From Jaenimonas drosophilae (Eukaryota > Euglenozoa > Kinetoplastea > Trypanosomatida > Trypanosomatidae): a stretch of DNA of 32,467 nucleotides. Below are positions 27,559 to 32,467 of this stretch, piece after piece. The stretch lies in contig JASAON010001458.1 of NCBI GenBank assembly GCA_030849065.1, positions 1-32,467 of the forward strand, in the 5' to 3' direction. Every line of letters begins with the position of its first letter. Position 1 is the first letter of the stretch. Made by a program: the position numbers and the translations under genes. The notes beneath the pieces were generated by a model, which was given only the letters and a program-made list of their open reading frames with translations, ran no database searches and was not told where the DNA came from.

Positions 27559-27591
27559 GCCGCACCAACAATACAAGAAATGTGGCGGGCT

Positions 27592-27615
27592 CTAAAAAAA
27601 ATGAAACAAAACACA
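27592..27615 (-). promoter_or_regulatory. Probable spliced-leader acceptor of the 849-residue gene
   Basis: The sense strand reads TTGTGTTTTGTTTCATTTTT followed by more T and TAG (27594-27592). The mRNA would start at 27591. The TTG at 27576 lies after it, but ATG at 27558 is the first ATG. Confidence 0.6.
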
Positions 27616-27675
27616 AGTCTGTGGCTTCGTGAAGATGAAACAAGAGTAGAAAAAAGCAGGACAATCCAAAGGCAC

Positions 27676-27693
27676 CATCATCATCATCATCAT
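27676..27693. repeat. (CAT)6 microsatellite
   Basis: Six CAT units in the 211-base spacer between the membrane protein gene and the 849-residue gene. On the sense strand this is (ATG)6, upstream of the acceptor at 27592-27615, so it would be removed from the downstream mRNA. Confidence 0.9.
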
Positions 27694-27769
27694 TCCTCAT
27701 CACACAGGATTATGTTGGTAAAATGTTGTGCTGGCTGCCATCTCTCACGATCTGCCATCCACTGAGCAT

Positions 27770-28321
27770 CTATGCCTCACTCGATGCCACGCCACCACTG
27801 CCTGGAGTCCTGGGCACCGGGTCCTCGATTTCTGCCAGGCGTTGCTGTGCTCCATCTCCGTTGTTCCGCATCACTTGTAGGGTTTTGGATACCCACGTAC
27901 TCACTTCCTTCAACTTATGATAACCCGCTCGACGAAGATTTGCACTCTTGGTGCGTGGTGCACGTTGAGATATGTTGGCAGACTTGCTCGCATTGGCTGC
28001 GGGAGGTGATGTGGAGCTGGAGGCATAGGCCAACATCAGCCATGCCACACGTGCGCACCGACTCACAGAAGCCCTCGATATGCTTCCTCTGCCGTAAAAG
28101 AAGAGCAGGAGGAGAAGAACCACTACACCATAAAAGAGAACGGCACCCCATAGGGCGTAGGAGTCAATCTGAGCAGCTCCCATCGTTGGGCGAGGTGCTA
28201 AGGATGTTTGCACCTCTTCCTTGGTGTCGTTGTGCGATGGCTCATCCAGACATGAGACTGGGGCAATGAAGAGTGCCATCATCACCATCAGGAGAGGTGC
28301 ATAACCACGCCAATTGCACAT
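27770..28321 (-). CDS. Small predicted type I membrane protein, 183 residues
   Basis: A complete ATG-to-TAG frame. A pyrimidine tract and TAG lie at 28382-28358, 36 bases before the ATG. Residues 1-24 form a signal peptide with a hydrophobic core (PLLMVMMALFIAPVSC). A short polar segment (25-53) contains one possible N-glycosylation site (NDT, 31-33). Residues 55-77 form a strong membrane span (ALWGAVLFYGVVVLLLLLFF). The remaining ~105 residues are basic and polar and would face the cytoplasm. A second mildly hydrophobic stretch (VAWLMLAYA, near 92-100) could be membrane-proximal. No family is recognised. The protein is small enough to have been a chance frame, but signal peptide, membrane span and acceptor in the right order support it. 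Confidence 0.75.
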   Translation of the reverse strand: MCNWRGYAPLLMVMMALFIAPVSCLDEPSHNDTKEEVQTSLAPRPTMGAAQIDSYALWGAVLFYGVVVLLLLLFFYGRGSISRASVSRCARVAWLMLAYASSSTSPPAANASKSANISQRAPRTKSANLRRAGYHKLKEVSTWVSKTLQVMRNNGDGAQQRLAEIEDPVPRTPGSGGVASSEA

Positions 28322-28357
28322 GACGAGGCACCGCTAAAGCGCCAAGCGCAGGTGCAG

Positions 28358-28382
28358 CTAACAACAACCAAGAAGAAACACG
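28358..28382 (-). promoter_or_regulatory. Probable spliced-leader acceptor of the membrane protein gene
   Basis: The sense strand reads GTGTTTCTTCTTGGTTGTTG then TTAG, with the TAG at 28360-28358. The first ATG downstream is that of the membrane protein at 28321. Confidence 0.5.
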
Positions 28383-28491
28383 AGCAAATTAGAATATGTG
28401 GAGCAACAGCATTCACAGAATGCAGCAAAAAAAGACAAATGATCAATGCATGGATGGCAATTGGATCATGAGTGTGAGCCCTCAGCAACTC

Positions 28492-28800
28492 CTACTCCTC
28501 CGCCTCCGCGGGAGTTTCGTGCGGATTACCGGAGATGCCGCAAAACGGCCATTCTACCACGGATAAGCGGCAGCGGTCGCACATCAGATCCGCCTTCTTC
28601 ATCCGCTTCACTCGCGTCTTTCCCACTTTTGCTGCTTTTATCTTGATAACCGGCCGTTTGGTTTTGGGGTACTTGCTCATCAACGTTGGTCGTCTGCGCG
28701 TTGCTCGTGGTGATGCATCTTCATCTTGCGGAGATGCACAACAACGCTGCCAGGCCACACCAACCGTTGACGGCGGCACACGCTTCGTTGAGCGCACCAT
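28492..28800 (-). CDS. Small basic protein with possible zinc site, 102 residues
   Basis: An ATG-to-TAG frame. A pyrimidine tract (CTTCTTCACTCTCTTC) and AGs at 28835-28830 precede it, and the ATG at 28800 is the first after them. Residues 1-70 are very basic (many Lys and Arg), which could be a mitochondrial presequence or nucleic-acid-binding tail. Residues 71-95 read DLMCDRCRLSVVEWPFCGIS and then GNPH: Cys 74, 77, 87 and His 94 could bind one zinc. The end is acidic. A second Met at residue 41 (28680) could be the true start of a 62-residue form. I recognise no family. The compact Cys pattern and basic composition resemble small ribosomal or RNA-binding proteins, which is only a suggestion. 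Confidence 0.65.
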   Translation of the reverse strand: MVRSTKRVPPSTVGVAWQRCCASPQDEDASPRATRRRPTLMSKYPKTKRPVIKIKAAKVGKTRVKRMKKADLMCDRCRLSVVEWPFCGISGNPHETPAEAEE

Positions 28801-28829
28801 GCAAGGACTTCAGCACAAACGCCGGTGTT

Positions 28830-28856
28830 CTGACTTGCCAGTACGATGAAGAGAGT
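28830..28856 (-). promoter_or_regulatory. Probable spliced-leader acceptor of the 102-residue gene
   Basis: The sense strand reads CCCTTCTTCACTCTCTTC, then ATCGTACTGGCAAG and TCAG. The first ATG after either AG is at 28800. Confidence 0.45.
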
Positions 28857-28948
28857 GAAGAAGGGTGCAAGGATGAAGTGGGTAAAGCAGAACATCACTC
28901 ACAGTTCCCATACCTGCGTCATGAGTAGCAACGTTATTGTTGTGTGTT

Positions 28949-31942
28949 TTATATGTTGGCACGTCGTCGAGTTGGCGGTGGTGCCTTTTTCGCCGGCGCA
29001 CTTGCAGGTGAAGGTGCCTCAGGTGCATCTACAGCACGGGGTAGTGGTGGAGCCGCAATCGGCTCACGCGATGTTGGTGAAGCGACGACGGCAGCAGCCA
29101 CTGCGCCAGCGGGGCCGGCCCTCACCTGCATTTGGATAAGGCCTCGTGCCGCCTCGGTGATCCACTCTGGCTCCACTGCCGTTGCCATGACGAGGTACTG
29201 CTTCCTCGCCAGGAAGAGCAAATCATTATACACCACAAAGGGCGGCAGCTCTGCACGCGTGCATACCGCTGAGGTTGGGTGCAAGGCTGCCTTTACACCG
29301 CGGTGCAGCACTGGGCGGTACTCACCCCAGTTGGTGCCCGTCAGCTGGGCACTCTGGAGGCAAAAAGCCTGTGCCACACAGCGACGCACAACATCTCTGC
29401 CCGCCGCACCACAGGATGTGAAGGGTAGGCGAAGACGGCGAATCGTCTGCTGAAGCTGATCAAACACGTCCACCGCACGTACCAAGGTTGCGTGATGCAC
29501 AAAGTGGTCTGCCGCCCACTGCCGCGACTTGCCATGCTCCACAAAGTTGGTGAAGACGTTGAGCAGAGTCAAGTGATCCGATTCGTTGTTGTAGAAGTGG
29601 CTGTGTTGTTGTTGTGCGCGCTCCTCCATACCTTTTGGTAGTTCCATCAGATTTTTAGGGTCGGCCGCGATGACCGCCACGATTCCCGCCGCCTCCACCG
29701 CGCAACCTTCGCGCGTGCTGCAAATCAGCAGCTTCGCCAGCGACGGAGAGAGCGGAAACTCCAAGGCCAGACGGCCATCCTCGGTGATGCATCCATCTTG
29801 GTCCATGAGGCCCAGCACCCACAACCTCCACATGCTATACAGAACGTTGGCGGGTGGTGGCGGGTCCATGAACTCGAAGTTGACGAGGTGAGTGATGCCG
29901 ATGCTCTTGAGCAGCAACACGACGTGATCCACGCTGCACCGCTGAATCTCAGGAACACTGTTGGGAATCATCTCGCTCTGGAACTGCTCCTCCGTATAGA
30001 GCCGGTAGCACAGACCTTCGGTGGTACGTCCTGCGCGACCTTTTCTTTGGCCTGCTTGTGCCTGCGAGATGGGGTAGCGCTGCAGCGTATTCATGCCCAG
30101 CTTGGGCCGAAACACGTTCGTCTTCATGAATCCTGCATCCACAACGTAGCGCACCCCATCGATGGTGAGGGAGGTCTCGGCGACGTTGGTGGCCACCACG
30201 CACTTACGCTTTCCTGGCGGAGTGGGGTCCAGCACGCCAACCGCCGCACTTGTCACGACGCTCGCACCCTCCGACATACACGGCAGCACCAACAAGGTGG
30301 AGAGGTAATCCTCATTCATCTCCTTCAGCCGTCGCTTGATGAGCTCACACACTCCATTCACATCATCCCTGCCAGACATGAAGACGAGTATATCATGCTT
30401 GCCTTCCAGTGGCATACGCAGATGGAGCTCGCACACACGGAAGACTGCCTCCGCCACATAATCCGTCACCAAGGATGGGCTGTACACAATCTTCACGTCG
30501 AAGGTCTGGCCAGGAATGAAGAAGCATGGCGCACCACCAAAGAAGCGGGAGAATTTTTCTGTGTCCATGGTGGCGGAGGTGACGATGAGCTTCAGATCAC
30601 CACGACGACGAATGGCCTGCTTGAGTACGCCCATCAACACATCTGTATCAACGGAACGCTCGTGGGCCTCATCGAGCATGATGATGCTGTAGCGACGAAC
30701 ATCTGCATCCTTCACAATTTCACGCAGCATCACACCATCCGTCATGAATTTGATGCGTGTATCGTCTGTTGTGGTATCATCGAGGTGAATGGAGTAGCCC
30801 ACAGTGCTGCCAAGCGTGCATCCAACCTCATCGCTCACTCGTCGAGCAACGCCCACAGCAGCAAGACGACGAGGCTGCGTACATCCAATCACCTTACCAT
30901 ATTGTGCATAGCCCGCTTCATGCAAGTACTGCACCAGCTGTGTTGTCTTGCCACTTCCGGTTTCACCAACCACAACGGTGATGGCATTCTCACCCACACA
31001 CCTCAGCAGGTCGCGCTTGCAGCGGAAGATGGGAAGACGCTCTCGTTGCTGCCGCAACTCAGCTCGACGCTCCTCCTCCTGTCGTGTCGCGGTTGTTGCT
31101 TGCCGTTGCTGCTCCGCGGCGTGGATGCGGTCCACGTGCTCCTGCCGACGCTGTTGCCGGCTATCGGTGGAGTTGTTGTTGCTGTTGTTGTTGGCAGTAC
31201 GCAACTCATCCGATGGCGAGCTCACCACCAAAGATGCATCGCGGGCCATCTTTTCCTTCTCTCGACGAATCTTGTATCGAAGGAGGTCCTGCTCCTCCTC
31301 CTCCGCCGTTTCGGTGGCCTCGTTCCGATCGTGTTGATGGCGCGTGGAGGCCATCGTATCATCCCCCTCCTCAACCGTGCGTCCAAAGTTGTCTTTCTTC
31401 ATCATGTGCGCGAGGTCTGACTTAGACGTATCCATCACATCACGATTAATCATCTCACGCTGTTGCAGACGCTTGAGCTCCGCGAGCTGTACGCTACCAA
31501 GTGTTGCATGCATGGCCATACTACACGTCGGGCTCACCACGGGCAGGATGATGGTCTCAGACATGGGCCCCATCTGGCCATCATTCACTAGACACGTCAT
31601 CGCATGCATTGGTTCAAAGTCAGCGCCTGACGAACAAAATGGCGGATTTCCGCGGTTCCAGTTAACGTAGAGTTGCGCACTCACAGGCTCATCCTGTGAT
31701 GCTCGTGACTTTGGAGCTGCACATCGGCCCTTGTGTTGTATGGGCTGCAAATCACCATTGTCATCGTAGAAGAGACCGTTGCCGTAGGCATCTCCATCGG
31801 CAAGTGCCACTGCTTCGGTAGAGTCACTAAGTTGGCCCATCGCTTCCTCGTACCGCACTCGATTATCCAAATCGTCGTGATGTTGTTGGTTGCTCACGTG
31901 AATAGGAGAACCAACATCTCCACGATCCCGCTTGTTGTTCAT
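28949..31942 (-). CDS. PRP16: DEAH-box RNA helicase, Prp16-like splicing factor
   Basis: An ATP-dependent RNA helicase of the spliceosome; Prp16 remodels it between the two catalytic steps. In kinetoplastids the same machinery performs trans-splicing. The frame is 997 codons from the ATG at 31942; a longer frame opens with TTG upstream of the probable acceptor and is rejected. Motifs in order: I GETGSGKT (Lys 332), Ia TQPRRLAA, II DEAH (424-427), III SAT (456-458), IV VFMSGRDD, V TNVAETSLTIDGVRYVVDAG, VI QRKGRAGR (632-639). A winged-helix/ratchet and OB-fold part follow, with MDPPPPANVL, SDHLTLLNVF and ALHPTSA (~887). The LPIF entry (near 303) and YLHEAGY after motif I fit Prp16 better than Prp2, Prp22 or Prp43. 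The first ~300 residues are poorly conserved and Gln/Arg/Glu-rich. The last ~50 are an Ala/Pro tail. Confidence 0.95.
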   Translation of the reverse strand: MNNKRDRGDVGSPIHVSNQQHHDDLDNRVRYEEAMGQLSDSTEAVALADGDAYGNGLFYDDNGDLQPIQHKGRCAAPKSRASQDEPVSAQLYVNWNRGNPPFCSSGADFEPMHAMTCLVNDGQMGPMSETIILPVVSPTCSMAMHATLGSVQLAELKRLQQREMINRDVMDTSKSDLAHMMKKDNFGRTVEEGDDTMASTRHQHDRNEATETAEEEEQDLLRYKIRREKEKMARDASLVVSSPSDELRTANNNSNNNSTDSRQQRRQEHVDRIHAAEQQRQATTATRQEEERRAELRQQRERLPIFRCKRDLLRCVGENAITVVVGETGSGKTTQLVQYLHEAGYAQYGKVIGCTQPRRLAAVGVARRVSDEVGCTLGSTVGYSIHLDDTTTDDTRIKFMTDGVMLREIVKDADVRRYSIIMLDEAHERSVDTDVLMGVLKQAIRRRGDLKLIVTSATMDTEKFSRFFGGAPCFFIPGQTFDVKIVYSPSLVTDYVAEAVFRVCELHLRMPLEGKHDILVFMSGRDDVNGVCELIKRRLKEMNEDYLSTLLVLPCMSEGASVVTSAAVGVLDPTPPGKRKCVVATNVAETSLTIDGVRYVVDAGFMKTNVFRPKLGMNTLQRYPISQAQAGQRKGRAGRTTEGLCYRLYTEEQFQSEMIPNSVPEIQRCSVDHVVLLLKSIGITHLVNFEFMDPPPPANVLYSMWRLWVLGLMDQDGCITEDGRLALEFPLSPSLAKLLICSTREGCAVEAAGIVAVIAADPKNLMELPKGMEERAQQQHSHFYNNESDHLTLLNVFTNFVEHGKSRQWAADHFVHHATLVRAVDVFDQLQQTIRRLRLPFTSCGAAGRDVVRRCVAQAFCLQSAQLTGTNWGEYRPVLHRGVKAALHPTSAVCTRAELPPFVVYNDLLFLARKQYLVMATAVEPEWITEAARGLIQMQVRAGPAGAVAAAVVASPTSREPIAAPPLPRAVDAPEAPSPASAPAKKAPPPTRRRANI

Positions 31943-32390
31943 GTTTCCTACCAAAAATATACGCAGGAAGAAGTTTCAAGTACGAATGTTGCATACACCA
32001 ACGAATTCACTTGTGTATGTTGGCCCCCACATGGCAAACACCACTCGCAAAGAAGATGTTGGTGACGATGAAGATGCGTTCATGGCATGCACAAGAAGAG
32101 GATCGAATTGTTTGTGGAGAATATGTCCAATTACGCACCACAACCATAACGCGTGCATTCCATCACGTTAAACAAACGCACACTGTATGTGTACAGAGTT
32201 CTGAATTAGTATTCTTCATGTCGAAGTGAATGAAAAAGTGCTAAGATGAATGTGTTCGTGTTGATGCACAAATGATGGTTGAGTGAGCCATCTCAATCAT
32301 CACTCACACACAACACACACACATAAAAAAAAAAAAGAGAATCCGGTAGTAGGAAAGACTGCAACATTAAAATGAGTGGTGCAACGAAAC
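31943..32390. other. Intergenic region upstream of the helicase gene
   Basis: A 448-base spacer. It contains a run of twelve A (32325-32336, T12 on the sense strand) next to CA-rich DNA, and the likely helicase acceptor at 31948-31977. Short frames here have no recognisable content. Confidence 0.5.
31948..31977 (-). promoter_or_regulatory. Probable spliced-leader acceptor of the helicase gene
   Basis: The sense strand reads CTTCTTCCTGCGTATATTTT then TGGTAG, with TAG at 31950-31948. The ATG at 31942 follows after only five bases. The T12 run at 32325-32336 could mark a more distant acceptor instead. Confidence 0.5.
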
Positions 32391-32467
32391 TCAGCCAGCA
32401 AGTGGCCGCATGATAAGTGAATCATGTCGAAGCAGTTGTGCTGAACCATCAAGGAACGCTGATGAAT
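32391..32467 (-). CDS. Possible C-terminal end of a gene running in from the right
   Basis: A minus-strand frame is open from the right edge to a TGA at 32391-32393, about 24 codons ending in SLIMRPLAG. Composition looks protein-like, and it would fit the one-way gene order. Another frame is open for 55 codons but runs through the T12 tract, which makes it less likely. Too short to assign. Confidence 0.3.
   Translation of the reverse strand, partial: SSAFLDGSAQLLRHDSLIMRPLAG

Noticed and set aside
29798..31420. A 540-codon plus-strand open frame
   Set aside because: It is the exact antisense of the helicase core, whose minus-strand motifs are unmistakable; the translation has no domain.

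Overview
The window reads as nuclear DNA of a kinetoplastid protist (Bodo- or trypanosomatid-like). This rests on layout and a few recognisable proteins, since no database search was possible. Every supported gene lies on the minus strand, no gene has a recognisable cis-intron, genes are separated by short spacers of about 150-780 bases, and most starts are preceded by a pyrimidine tract and an AG, as expected for spliced-leader trans-splicing of a polycistronic transcript. No rRNA, tRNA, CRISPR array or mobile element was seen. The standard code applies: TAG, TGA and TAA all serve as stops.

In transcription order, right to left: a possible C-terminal tail of a gene running in from the right edge (32391-32467); a DEAH-box RNA helicase most like Prp16 (28949-31942); a 102-residue protein with a possible zinc site (28492-28800); a small predicted type I membrane protein (27770-28321); an 849-residue protein with weak EF-hand-like patches (25009-27558); a cysteine-rich PLAC8-like protein with three CC..PC modules (22887-24707); an 853-residue coiled-coil protein (20033-22594); a 731-residue protein with coiled coil plus a duplicated leucine-rich module (17507-19702); a probably mitochondrial EF-hand protein (16232-17149); a 1.6-kilo-residue protein with fibronectin-III-like segments (11034-15935); the single-subunit mitochondrial RNA polymerase (6523-10590); an acidic 918-residue repeat protein with two almost identical 303-base units (3475-6231); a 382-residue unknown (1712-2860); and, running off the left edge, a protein resembling the adaptin-binding p34/AAGAB family with what looks like a tandem duplication of its Rab-like domain (1-933).

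Neighbours in such arrays normally do not share a pathway, and I see no functional module linking these genes. Two could act in mitochondria (the polymerase and the EF-hand protein). The Prp16-like helicase would act in splicing, mainly trans-splicing in these organisms. Several others are low-complexity or coiled-coil proteins of unknown role, possibly cytoskeletal or flagellar.

Start codons needed care. Five longest reading frames open with a non-ATG codon, and two more include a 5' extension that runs through a probable splice-acceptor tract. I chose the first ATG after the likely acceptor in each of these cases. I found no convincing dedicated new system. The most interesting items are the duplicated p34-like domain, the recent 303-base repeat amplification, the duplicated WxxLGG module protein and the triple cysteine module protein.
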